A stretch of 64,000 nucleotides of DNA from Aquabacterium sp. J223 (GCF_024666615.1 NZ_CP088297.1:186001-250000); one strand, 5' to 3'. Shown: positions 16,826-25,460, counted from the stretch's first letter. A program made the numbers and translations. The notes: generated by a model from the letters alone, not told the origin.

Positions 16826-18114
16826 CGGCATCCGCACCCTGGTGCGCCATCGACTTCGGCACCTCCAACTCGGCCATCGCGCTGCCGGCGGACGGTGAGG
16901 CCGGCGTGCGGCTGGTGCCGCTGGAAGGCGAGCACGTCACCATGCCCACGGCCGTGTTCTACGCGGCCGACGAGGAGCGCCCGCACGCGGCGCCGCGGCA
17001 GCTCTATGGCCGCGCCGCGCTGGCGGCCTATGTGGACGGGCTGGACGGCCGGCTGATGCGCTCGATGAAGAGCATCCTCGGCTCGCCGCTGGCCGAGCAG
17101 CACACCGACGTCGGCGGCGGCCGGGCGGTGCGCTTCCTCGACGTCGTCGCGGGCTACCTGCGCCACCTCAAGGCGGTGGCCGAAGCGCAGGCCGGCCGGC
17201 CGCTGCAGCGGGTGGTGCTGGGCCGGCCGGTGTTCTTCGTCGACGACGACCCGGCGGCCGACCACGCGGCGCAGCAGGCGCTGGAACGCGCCGCCCGCGA
17301 GGTGGGCTTCGGCGAGGTGCACTTCCAGTACGAACCGATCGCCGCGGCGCTGGACTTCGAGCGCGGCGCCACCACCGAGCAGCGCGTGCTGGTGGCCGAC
17401 ATCGGCGGCGGCACCTCGGACTTCTCGCTGGTGCGCGTGGGCCCGGGGCGCCGCGACCGGCTGGAGCGGCAGGACGACATCCTGGCCAACCACGGCGTGC
17501 ACACCGCCGGCACCGACTTCGACCGCCGCGTGGCGCTGGAGGGCGTGTACCCGCTGCTGGGCCACCGCGGCCGCAGCCCCGAGGGCCGCGAGGTGCCCAG
17601 CCGCGTCTACTTCGACCTGTCGACCTGGCACCGGATCAACACGGTGTACGCGCCGCAGCGGCTGGCCGAGCTGCGCCGCATGCGCGACTTCTACGCCGAG
17701 CCGGCGCACCACCGGCGGCTGATGGCCGTGCTGGACGAACGCCTGGGCCATGCGCTGCTGGGCCGGGCCGAAGCGGCCAAGATCGCGGTGGCCGAACACG
17801 GCCGCGCCGACATCGACCTTTCGCTCATCGAGCCCGGCCTGCACGTGGCGCTGGACGAGCCGCGGCTGCTGCAGGCCCTCGCCGCCGACCTGGACCGCAT
17901 CGTCGCCGCCGCCCGCACGACGGTGCAGGACGCCGGCGTGGCGCCGGACGCGGTCGACGCGCTGTACTTCACCGGCGGCTCCACCGGCCTGGGCCCGCTG
18001 ACGCAGCGCCTGGCGGCGGCGTTCCCGCGCGCCGTGGCGCGGCACGGCGACCGCTTCGCCAGCGTCAGCCAGGGCCTGGGCGAGCACGCGCGCCGGCTGT
18101 TTGCGACGGCGTGA
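16822..18114 (+). CDS. Hsp70 family (YegD-like) actin-fold ATPase
   Basis: A 430-residue protein with only the Hsp70 nucleotide-binding fold and no substrate-binding domain or lid. The phosphate-1 loop AIDFGTSNSAIA is at the N-terminus, phosphate-2 VADIGGGTSDFS near residue 192, and the adenosine motif YFTGGSTGLGPL near 385. It matches the YegD subfamily, whose role is undefined. The ATG overlaps the amidase stop (ATGA), implying translational coupling to the amidase. This linkage to a catabolic cluster is unusual for a chaperone-like protein. Confidence 0.9.
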   Translation: MTASAPWCAIDFGTSNSAIALPADGEAGVRLVPLEGEHVTMPTAVFYAADEERPHAAPRQLYGRAALAAYVDGLDGRLMRSMKSILGSPLAEQHTDVGGGRAVRFLDVVAGYLRHLKAVAEAQAGRPLQRVVLGRPVFFVDDDPAADHAAQQALERAAREVGFGEVHFQYEPIAAALDFERGATTEQRVLVADIGGGTSDFSLVRVGPGRRDRLERQDDILANHGVHTAGTDFDRRVALEGVYPLLGHRGRSPEGREVPSRVYFDLSTWHRINTVYAPQRLAELRRMRDFYAEPAHHRRLMAVLDERLGHALLGRAEAAKIAVAEHGRADIDLSLIEPGLHVALDEPRLLQALAADLDRIVAAARTTVQDAGVAPDAVDALYFTGGSTGLGPLTQRLAAAFPRAVARHGDRFASVSQGLGEHARRLFATA

Positions 18115-18211
18115 CCGGGGCGCTTGTCGATCGCACCCCTTCTCGCGCGTCGTGCAACAGCGGGGCGGACGGCCGCCCCGGATCGTTCCAACCCGACGCA
18201 AGGAGGCCCAG

Positions 18212-18643
18212 ATGCCGAGGTTCATGGTGATGGTGAAGGCGACGCCGGACAGCGAAGCGGGCGTGATGCCCACCGAGGCCGAGTTCGCCGCGATGGGCGC
18301 CTTCAACGAGGCGCTGGTCAAGGCCGGCGTCATGGAGGCGGGCGAGGGCCTGCACCCCAGCTCGCGCGGCGCCCGGGTCGCGTTCTCGGGCAAGGACCGG
18401 CGCGTCATCGACGGGCCGTTCGCCGAGACCAAGGAGCTGGTCGCCGGCTTCTGGATCTGGAACTGCGCCTCGCTGCAGGAGGCGATCGAATGGGTCAGGA
18501 AGTGCCCGAACCCGATGCGCACCGACTCCGAGATCGAGGTCCGCCAGATCTTCTCGGCCGAGGACTTCGGCGAGGCGCTGACGCCCGAGCTGCGCGAGCA
18601 GGAGGAGCGGCTGCGGCAGCAGGTGGCCTCGCGCGCCGGCTGA
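18212..18643 (+). CDS. YciI/DGPF family protein
   Basis: A 143-residue YCII-related protein of unknown function. The signature RFMVMVKATPDSEAG opens it, and VIDGPFAETKELVAGFWIW contains the DGPF-type motif with the conserved Asp-Gly-Pro-Phe. The tail (REQEERLRQQ) is a short charged helix. A strong ribosome-binding site, AAGGAGG, sits 6 bases before the ATG and fixes the start. Relatives are often near ECF sigma factors, but none is present here. Confidence 0.9.
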   Translation: MPRFMVMVKATPDSEAGVMPTEAEFAAMGAFNEALVKAGVMEAGEGLHPSSRGARVAFSGKDRRVIDGPFAETKELVAGFWIWNCASLQEAIEWVRKCPNPMRTDSEIEVRQIFSAEDFGEALTPELREQEERLRQQVASRAG

Positions 18644-18731
18644 CGCACGCGCCCGCGGAAGAGGGAACGCACGCGGGCCCGGGCAAGTCCCGGGGCTTCG
18701 GCGCGGGGTGTGTCACCATCGGCGCTCCCCG

Positions 18732-19989
18732 ATGTCCCAGGGAACCCCGCCCGTGCAGTCCCCCCTCGCAGATCCCCCCGGCAGCATCACGGCCGACGAA
18801 TCGGTCGACATCGCGGCCGACCTGGCCGCGGTGGCGCGCATCGAAGCCGTGCCGTCCATCCTCAAGGTCATCAACGAGGTGACGGGCATGGGTTTCGCCG
18901 CGGTGGCGCGGGTGTCGAACCAGCGGTGGACCGCCTGCGCGGTGCACGACGCCATCGGCTTCGGCCTCAAGGCCGGCGACGACCTGCCGCTGGAGACGAC
19001 GCTGTGCCGGGAGGTGCGGGTGGCCCTGTCGCCGGTGATGATCGAGCACGTGGTGGAAGACCCCGTCTACCACGACCACCACACGCCGCGCCTCTACGGC
19101 TTCCAGAGCTACATCTCGGTGCCCATCATGCTGGGCAACGGCGAGTACTTCGGCAACCTGTGCGCGATCGACCCCAAGCCGGCGCACGGCCTGAAGGCCC
19201 GCACGCTCGAGCTGTTCACGCTGTGCGCGCGGCTGATCGGGCAGCAGCTGGACGACGAACGGCGCCACCTGCGCACCGGCGACGCGCTGGCCGAAGCGCT
19301 GAGCACCGCCGAGCTGCGCGAGCAGTTCATCGCCGTGCTGGGCCACGACCTGCGCAACCCGCTGAACACCGTCAGGACCATCGCCGCCCTGCTGCAGCGG
19401 CCCAACGTGCGCGACCCCCGCCAGCCTGGGCGACATGCTGCTCAAGAGCGTGAGCCGCATGTCGTCGCTCATCGACGACGTGATGGACTTCGCCCGCGGC
19501 CGCATGGGCACCGGCATCGAGTTGCGCCTGCAGACCGAGGCGAACGCCGAGCAGGCGCTGGCCGACGTGGTGACCGAGCTGCAGCTCGCGTCGCCAGGGC
19601 GGGCCATCGAGGTGCGGCTGGACATCGGCGCGCCGTTGCGCTGCGACGTCTCGCGGCTGCAGCAGCTGCTGTCCAACCTGGTGGGCAACGCGCTGGCCCA
19701 TGGCGCGGCGGAGCATCCGGTGGTGGTGGAGGGCCGCTCGCACGCCGGCTGGCTGGACCTGAGCGTGCACAACCGCGGCAACGTCATCCCGCCGGGCCAG
19801 CTGGGCCGGCTCTTCGAGCCCTACTGGCGCGCCGGCCAGCCCAACCACCCGAGCGAGGGACTGGGGCTGGGCCTGTACATCTGCGCCGAGATCGCCAAGG
19901 CCCACGGCGGCCGCATGGCGGTGACGTCCGACGACGCCGACGGCACCCGCTTCACCGCCCACCTGCCGCTGGCCGGGCCGCCGGACTGA
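18732..19989 (+). CDS. GAF-domain sensor histidine kinase (one-base frameshift)
   Basis: A soluble kinase of 418 residues after repair. A GAF domain (about residues 20-180: FAAVARVSNQRWTACAV, YGFQSYISVPIML, GNLCAIDPKP) is followed by HisKA with FIAVLGHDLRNPLNTVR and an ATPase domain with LVGNALAHGA, LFEPYWRAGQ and GLGLGLYICAEI. The frame shifts in a five-C run at 19415-19419. Removing one C gives NVRDPASLGDMLLKSV and an intact kinase. No membrane segment or partner regulator is adjacent, so it probably signals from a cytosolic cue, by phosphorelay to a regulator encoded elsewhere. Confidence 0.88.
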
Positions 19990-20026
19990 GCGGGCGGCGC
20001 CGGCGCGCGGCTCGCCGCGCGCGTCG

Positions 20027-20459
20027 TCAGCGGCGGAACTTGCGCACCAGGTCCTCCACCGTCGGTCCGCCGGCCTGCGCGCCGCTGGACACCTTGATGA
20101 CGCTCAAGGTTCGCTCGGCGCCGGCCTCCAGCGTCGCCTGGTGCACCGCCTGCAGCAGCGCCCACACCTTGTCCGGCGGCCCCTCGACCACCGTGCCCAG
20201 GCCATGCACCTCGTGCTTCAGGCCCGACGCCTGGATCACCGCGATGGCCGCGTCGACGTGCTTGTAGCGGTCGGCGGCGGTGCCGGCCGGCCGCGGGATG
20301 ACCTGGATCTCGGCCAGCATGTGGCCGCTGGGGGTGGGGGGTGGTGGTGGGCGCCGACGGAGCGGGCTGCGCGAAGGCCGCGGCGCAGGCGGTCAGCGAC
20401 AGCGCCAGCAGCGAACGGCGGAAGACCGAGCGGGAGAAGAAGGTGGGATGTTGTGCCAT
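20027..20459 (-). CDS. MTH1187-family thiamine-binding protein with export signal (one-base frameshift)
   Basis: The C-terminal 97 residues (MLAEIQVIPRP, HGLGTVVEGPPDKVWALLQAVH, TLSVIKV) form an MTH1187/YkoF-type thiamine-binding domain. Upstream, an ATG opens a signal sequence (RRSLLALSLTACAAAFA) that runs into the domain if one C is removed from the C-runs at 20330-20341, giving TTTPTPSGHMLAEIQV. The signal contains LTAC, a possible lipobox, and AFA-Q, a possible signal-peptidase-I site. The repaired protein has 143 residues. Family members are usually cytosolic, so export is unusual. A TPP riboswitch lies in the leader. If translation starts at the inner ATG (20320), a cytosolic form results. 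Confidence 0.8.
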
Positions 20460-20522
20460 GTGCTTCCAGCAGATGGCAGGTCGGCGAGCGCTCAGGGCCG
20501 CGCGTGGTGCCCCTTGAGCCTG

Positions 20523-20612
20523 CTTCCCTGCGCGAGGATTACCTCAATCAGGTTCAAAGGGACTGTCTCAGTCGGCACGAGCCGTTCGGTCGTGCCAACA
20601 CCCCCAGCGGAT
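20523..20612 (-). ncRNA. TPP riboswitch (THI element)
   Basis: Read on the minus strand, the leader holds the conserved blocks in order: GGGGGTG, a P3 extension (GGCACGA / TCGTGCC), CTGAGA, CCCTTTGAACCTGAT, GGTAAT and GCGCAGGGAAG. These are the pyrimidine-sensing and pyrophosphate-sensing helices of the thiamine pyrophosphate riboswitch. It ends about 63 nt before the ATG of the thiamine-binding protein. A following imperfect hairpin (GCTCA-A-GGGGC / GCCCTGAGC) may be the expression platform. Confidence 0.92.
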
Positions 20613-21063
20613 GCCGCGCTGGCGCGTTGATGCGACGGGCGAGGCGTGGGAATTGTATGAGTCGCTGTGAGGCAAGAGCCTTATCGCGTCAAAAGTGCGC
20701 CCAGTGACCGATCCGGACGGACCGCAGTCACCGGATTCTGCCTATAGAGAAGATCGCAACGGTCGACGACCTGAAATTCAGTTATTGGAGGCATACGGGG
20801 CGCGATGATTTTGTCACCGAACAATCCGCTTGTTATAGCGCTGACAGCCGCTCCTCCACGGTTGGTCCAAGACCCTGCATTCGGCCTGAGCCAATTCAAC
20901 GCGCCATCAACTCAACGCTCTCATGCAATGAGGCGGAAGCCTCACCTATCCGGATGACTGCGCGAACCTCGCTTGACGGTTAGACTAATGGGAGAAGTTG
21001 CGGGTCAACTTCAGATATATTGTTTTTCACTAACCGAGCATTCCGAGCGTCAGGGATATAGAG
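20613..21063. other. AT-richer non-coding entry to the defence island
   Basis: Base composition drops sharply from the flanking level. No gene, integrase, tRNA or insertion-sequence end is visible. A hairpin with perfect 6-bp arms TGAGGC and GCCTCA lies at 20928-20943. A TATATT hexamer at 21016 could be a -10 element for the TIR gene but has no matching -35. This is probably the left junction of horizontally acquired DNA. Confidence 0.55.
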
Positions 21064-21567
21064 ATGACAGTCTCCCAGTACGATCTAAGAAGCGCTGCTG
21101 CGCGCAATGTTTCTTTGAGGAATCAGCGAGGCCGAAGCTATGGCCAGAAGACAGGCTTTCTTTGCCACAGCCACAAGGACCGGGACTTTGCATTCGGTCT
21201 GCAGCAGTGGCTCAAAGAACAGGGGTTGGCGCTCTACATCGACTGGTTGGACCCATACATGCCTGATGTTCCCGATGCCACGACCGCAGATCGCATCCGC
21301 ACGGTGATAAAGGGAGTAGACACGTTTCTCTTTCTCGCTACCAATGATTCGATGGGATCTCGTTGGTGTCCGTGGGAGCTCGGATATGCGGACGGCGTAA
21401 AGCGTAACGATCAAATTGCGATCGTTGCGACGAGGGACGCCTCTGGCAACTACTACGGCAATGAATACCTCCAGCTCTACCGCAGAATCGACCAATCCGC
21501 GGCTGGAAACGCGCTGTACTGGTACCACAAGGGTTCGCAGTCCCCTCAATCTTTGACAAACTTCTGA
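21064..21567 (+). CDS. TIR-domain protein, probable Thoeris ThsB-type sensor/cyclase
   Basis: A 167-residue single-domain TIR protein. After a 25-residue lead come the first beta strand TGFLCHSHKD, helix FAFGLQQWLKEQGLALYID, the D-loop IRTVIKGVDTFLFLAT and SRWCPWELGYADG. The last includes the WxxxEL glutamate that is catalytic in NAD-consuming TIR enzymes. In Thoeris, TIR proteins sense phage and make a cyclic ADP-ribose-type signal that activates ThsA. It lies 4 bp before thsA, so they are co-transcribed. It is a different TIR subfamily from the downstream ThsB. Lower GC than its surroundings supports transfer. Confidence 0.85.
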   Translation: MTVSQYDLRSAAARNVSLRNQRGRSYGQKTGFLCHSHKDRDFAFGLQQWLKEQGLALYIDWLDPYMPDVPDATTADRIRTVIKGVDTFLFLATNDSMGSRWCPWELGYADGVKRNDQIAIVATRDASGNYYGNEYLQLYRRIDQSAAGNALYWYHKGSQSPQSLTNF

Positions 21568-21571
21568 GCCT

Positions 21572-22993
21572 ATGTCGCCCCAACACGTCATCGATGGGTT
21601 CATTAAGGACTTCGTCCAGGACTTGCACAATGGCAGTGCGGCGATCTTCGCTGGCGCTGGCATGTCTAAGAGCAGCGGTTATGTTGACTGGCCTGAGCTG
21701 CTACGCGACATCGCACATGAACTTGGGCTGGACGTAGCCAAGGAGCACGACCTCATCTCTCTGGCGCAATTCCATGTGAACAACAAGCGAACTGCCGACG
21801 GTCTAGCCAAGAAGATTCTCAGAGAGTTCTCAGAGCAGGCCGAACCGTCCGAGGTGCACGACATTGTCGCGCGGCTGCCGATCTATAGTTTTTGGACCAC
21901 GAACTACGACACCCTCATTGAAGACGCCCTGCGACGTGCGTACAGAGTGCCGGATGTTAAGTCGCAGGTGGATCAGCTTACCCTCAGCAAGCCCAAGCGA
22001 GACGCCATCGTCTACAAGATGCATGGCGACGTCCACATGGCCCAGAACGCCATCCTGTATAAGGAGCAGTACGAGAGGTACTACGTCACTCACGCGCCCT
22101 TCATCACGGCGCTAAGCGGTGACTTGGTGTCCAAGACGTTCCTCTTCATCGGTTTCAGTTTTACTGACCCCAACCTCGACTACGTGCTGAGCCGATTGCA
22201 CGGTGGGGCCACAAGGCGCACCCACTACTGCTTCATGCGCGAGGCACAGCGGGAGGTTGGCGACGACGACGAACTGTTTAGGTACAAGATCCGCAAGCAG
22301 GAGCTACGCATTGAAGATTTGAAGCGCTTCGGCATCCAGACGCTGCTGATCGACAACTACTCAGATATCAATCACATTCTGAGGAGAATCGATGGCCTGT
22401 ACCGAAAGCGTACGGTGTTCTTCTCGGGCAGCGCTGAGGAGTACGGCGACTGGGCTCGTCAAGATGCGCAGAACTTCATTCATGCGGTGGCGGCCAGTTG
22501 CGTCCGAGCCAACTGTCGAGTGATCAACGGTTTTGGTTGGGGAGTAGGCAGCGCCGTCATCAACGGCGCCTTGGAGGCGATCTACGGTGACCCACAGAAA
22601 TACTCAGAGGCTCAATTGATCGTTCGGCCGTTCCCTCAGCATGGCGACAACCTAAAAGACCTGTGGGAGCAGTATCGGCAGCGAATGATCAGCTTGGCAG
22701 GCATCGCCTTGTTCTTCTTTGGGAACAAGCGGGAGGGGGACAAGGTGATCAACGCCAATGGCGTTCGACGGGAGTTCGAGATTGCGCTGGAACATCATTT
22801 GTTGCCCATCCCAGTTGCGGCTACCGGCTTTATGGCGCAGGAGCTATGGAATGAAATCTCTGCCAACCCAGACGAATTCTACGGTGAGTATAAGTGGGTG
22901 GCTCCCATGGTCCAAAAGCTTCTTGATAGGAGGACTCCACCCCAGGATATGGTGAAGACCATTACTGACATCATCAAACAGTTAAACAGATAA
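21572..22993 (+). CDS. thsA: Thoeris effector ThsA (SIR2-SLOG NADase)
   Basis: A 473-residue protein with the two-domain layout and length of ThsA. The N-terminal SIR2 domain has the nucleotide loop FAGAGMSKSSGY, the catalytic asparagine in TTNYDTLIED (about residue 110), the catalytic histidine in KMHGDVH (about 150) and FIGFSFTDPNLDYVL. The C-terminal SLOG domain (from about 285) has FFSGSAEEYG, INGFGWGVGSAVINGALE, IALFFFGNK and PVAATGFMAQELW. In characterised systems a TIR-made cyclic ADP-ribose isomer binds SLOG, triggering NAD+ depletion and abortive infection. It sits between two TIR genes in one orientation. Confidence 0.93.
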   Translation: MSPQHVIDGFIKDFVQDLHNGSAAIFAGAGMSKSSGYVDWPELLRDIAHELGLDVAKEHDLISLAQFHVNNKRTADGLAKKILREFSEQAEPSEVHDIVARLPIYSFWTTNYDTLIEDALRRAYRVPDVKSQVDQLTLSKPKRDAIVYKMHGDVHMAQNAILYKEQYERYYVTHAPFITALSGDLVSKTFLFIGFSFTDPNLDYVLSRLHGGATRRTHYCFMREAQREVGDDDELFRYKIRKQELRIEDLKRFGIQTLLIDNYSDINHILRRIDGLYRKRTVFFSGSAEEYGDWARQDAQNFIHAVAASCVRANCRVINGFGWGVGSAVINGALEAIYGDPQKYSEAQLIVRPFPQHGDNLKDLWEQYRQRMISLAGIALFFFGNKREGDKVINANGVRREFEIALEHHLLPIPVAATGFMAQELWNEISANPDEFYGEYKWVAPMVQKLLDRRTPPQDMVKTITDIIKQLNR

Positions 22994-23020
22994 GCACCCG
23001 GGGGTGCATGAGGGAAGCAA

Positions 23021-23461
23021 ATGGTTCGCAAAGTTTTCTTTAGCTTCAAGTATGACGACGTGCATCGCGCGATGAATGTGCGCAACAGCAACGTTATCGG
23101 CGGCGTCATGAAATCGGGGTTCATCGACAAAGCTGACTTCGAGAAGGTCGAACGTGAAGGTGACCAAGCGATCCGAACATGGATCGACAATCAGCTAAAC
23201 GGCACCACAGTGACGGTTGTGCTAGTAGGCGCCAACACGCACAAAAGCAAATGGGTGAAGTACGAGATTGACCAGAGCATTGCCCGGGGCAACGGCATTC
23301 TGACCATCGACATTAGCAAAATCGCCGATCTGCAGGGCATTACGACCAACTGTTGCTCGCTGCGTGTTCCCGGATACAAACACTACTACTGGAACAAGGA
23401 TGACGGTAGGGCGAATCTTGGCGCTTGGGTTGAAGCCGCAGCCAAAGCAGCCGGCAGATAG
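23021..23461 (+). CDS. thsB: Thoeris ThsB, TIR-like (DUF1863) protein
   Basis: A 146-residue protein of the TIR-like family PF08937. It opens VRKVFFSFKYDD, followed by WIDNQLNGTTVTVVLVG and the catalytic-glutamate region KSKWVKYEIDQSIARGNGIL. It should use NAD+ to make the signal that activates ThsA. An AGGGA ribosome-binding site precedes the ATG. The 27-bp gap after thsA contains a small GCACC/GGTGC hairpin. Having this protein and a second, distinct TIR protein flanking ThsA suggests two infection sensors feeding one effector. Confidence 0.9.
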   Translation: MVRKVFFSFKYDDVHRAMNVRNSNVIGGVMKSGFIDKADFEKVEREGDQAIRTWIDNQLNGTTVTVVLVGANTHKSKWVKYEIDQSIARGNGILTIDISKIADLQGITTNCCSLRVPGYKHYYWNKDDGRANLGAWVEAAAKAAGR

Positions 23462-23581
23462 GGCCTGTACTGCCGACGGCGGTCAAACTTCCCGTGTGGC
23501 CGCTTCACCGCTCCAGGGTGTAGCGGACCTCAGCAACGACTGACTTGACCTCGATCGGCTTCAGCGTCTGGCGGCCACCGC

Positions 23582-23847
23582 CTAGCGGCCCTTGTGTTGC
23601 AACATGGCCCGCGCCTCGTCGGGCATCGCGATGTCCAGCGACAGCTACTCCAGGATGCGGCGGATCCTGCGTACCTGCTCGGCGCAAGAGCGGGCCAGTT
23701 GCCCGCGGCCAAGGTACAGACTGTCTTCCAGGTCGACGTGCACGTTGCCGCCGATCACCGCGGCCATGGTCAGCAATGGGCTTTGGTGGCGGCCGGCGCC
23801 CCAGCACCGAGAAGCGGTAGCCGTAGTCGCTCCACCTTCTCCCACTC
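23582..23847 (-). pseudogene. BKACE (DUF849, 3-keto-5-aminohexanoate cleavage-like) remnant
   Basis: The readable C-terminal part has GAGRHQSPLLTMAAVIGG, NVHVDLEDSLYLGRGQLA, EQVRRIRRILE, an in-frame TAG at 23645-23647, then LSLDIAMPDEARAMLQ. These are the closing motifs of beta-keto acid cleavage enzymes. SDYGYRFSVLG lies just upstream in another frame, so there is a frameshift as well as the stop codon, and the N-terminal two-thirds is absent. This is real decay at the right edge of the low-GC island. Confidence 0.7.
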
Positions 23848-23849
23848 AA

Positions 23850-24173
23850 ACCGCTACGGCTCCTACCCCAACACCAACACGCCCTCGCCGGGGCGGTGGC
23901 GCATCTCGTCGAGCCGATCGCAGGGTTGGCCGCCTAAGGCGTCCTGGTCGGGCAGCTAGATGGCCAGCAGCACCAGGCGGCTAAGCGCGTCCTGTCGGTG
24001 TGCATGTCGCGGACGTCTCATCGGCCGAGTGCTTGCCGCAGCGGCGCCTCCTCCTCACATGGGGGGCTGTAAGTACGACCGCGTATGGAGCGAGTGAGTG
24101 CACTGCGCGCTAATGGAAAAAAGAGGGACCGGCCTAGGGACGCCGGCACCGCCCATTCCGCAGGAGACATCTC
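23850..24173. other. non-coding stretch between pseudogene and PEP-CTERM gene
   Basis: No frame has recognisable protein motifs. It probably contains further decayed sequence upstream of the BKACE remnant, and the leader of the next gene with a good AGGAGA ribosome-binding site just before its TTG start. Confidence 0.4.
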
Positions 24174-25460
24174 TTGAACACCGCCCCCTCGAGCCGCCCT
24201 GCCTTTGCGCGCCCGCTGGCCGCCGCCGCCCTGCTGCTTGGCGCCGCCGCCGCCCAGGCCGCGCCCACCTCGGTGCTCTTCGTCGGCAACAGCTTCACCT
24301 TCGGCCGCGCCGACCCGGTGATGAGCTACAACCACCAGAACGTGCGCGACCTGACGGAAGGCATGTTGGCCACCAACGCCACCGGCAGCAACGTCTACGA
24401 GCCGCGGCCCTGGGGCGGCGTGCCGGGCATCTTCCAGCGCCTGACGTTCCAGGCCGGCCTGGACTACGACGTGGCCATGACCACGCGCAACGCGGCCACG
24501 CTGCGCGGCCACATGCTGAACACCAACCCGGCCAACTGGGACCTGCGCAGCAACCTCGCGTCGCAGACCTGGAGCCAGGTGGTGCTGCAGGAGCAGAGCG
24601 ACGAGGCACTGACCCGCCGCCCTGGCCTGAATTCCAACCCGGCGCGCTTCAACAACTACGTCGACAAGATCAGCGAGTACGTGCAGAACGGAACGGTGGC
24701 CACCTACCGCGAGCGCGACTACTACGCCGGCGCCACCAACACGGAGAAGACCAACAACTGCGTGGCGGTCAGCGGTGCCAGCAGCACGGCCTGCAATGCC
24801 CAGCGCGGCACGGACGCGGGCCTGTCGGACACCTTTCGGCTGCCCGTCAATCCGAACGCCAGCGCCTCGACCGACGTCTACCTCTACCAGACCTGGGCCC
24901 GGCCCGACCTGGTGACCGGCGCCTTCGTCTCCACCACCGACGACGTGACCGGCGTGGTCACGCGGACGGCCACACCGAAGACCACCTTCTTCCCGGACCT
25001 GGAGTCGATGACCGAGGAACTGCGCCTGGCCTACGCCGGGGCGGCCACCTTGGCGGGCGACATCACCGGCATCGCGCCGGTGGGCGAGGCCTTCATGCGC
25101 GCCGTGAAGGACGGCCTGGCGACGCGCGACTTCTACGCCGCCGATGCGCTGACCGACGGCAAGATCGACCTGTGGTTCGACGACGGCTTCCATCCCAGCA
25201 AGTACGGCAGCTACCTCAGCGCGCTGACGCTCTTCGGCACGCTGACGGGGGAGAACCCGGCGCAGTTCGGCTATGGCGAGCTGGCCGCGGCCGAACTCGG
25301 CATCAGCGCGGAGGACAGCTGGGCGCTGCAGCGCGTGGCGGCGCTGCAGCTGGGCTTCGCGCCGGCCCTGCCGGTCCCCGAGCCGAGCACGGCGCTGCTC
25401 AGCCTGGCGGGGCTGGCCGCGGTGCTCGGTGGTCGGCGTTGGCGGGGTGCGCGCCGCTGA
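24174..25460 (+). CDS. PEP-CTERM-anchored SGNH-type hydrolase
   Basis: A 428-residue exported protein. A signal peptide (ARPLAAAALLLGAAAAQAA) ends near residue 30. The mature protein begins with SVLFVGNSFTFG, an SGNH block-I nucleophile motif, and near its end has DGFHPSKYGSYL, the block-V Asp-x-x-His. The C-terminus is a classic PEP-CTERM tail: VPEPSTALL, a hydrophobic helix, then GGRRWRGARR. This directs exosortase sorting to the envelope or exopolysaccharide. The start is a TTG preceded by AGGAGA. The substrate is unknown; esterase activity on surface polysaccharide is plausible. Confidence 0.88.
   Translation: MNTAPSSRPAFARPLAAAALLLGAAAAQAAPTSVLFVGNSFTFGRADPVMSYNHQNVRDLTEGMLATNATGSNVYEPRPWGGVPGIFQRLTFQAGLDYDVAMTTRNAATLRGHMLNTNPANWDLRSNLASQTWSQVVLQEQSDEALTRRPGLNSNPARFNNYVDKISEYVQNGTVATYRERDYYAGATNTEKTNNCVAVSGASSTACNAQRGTDAGLSDTFRLPVNPNASASTDVYLYQTWARPDLVTGAFVSTTDDVTGVVTRTATPKTTFFPDLESMTEELRLAYAGAATLAGDITGIAPVGEAFMRAVKDGLATRDFYAADALTDGKIDLWFDDGFHPSKYGSYLSALTLFGTLTGENPAQFGYGELAAAELGISAEDSWALQRVAALQLGFAPALPVPEPSTALLSLAGLAAVLGGRRWRGARR

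Noticed and set aside
20928-20943. TGAGGC/GCCTCA hairpin as an insertion-sequence end
   Set aside because: No partner repeat, transposase or target duplication was found on the other side of the island.
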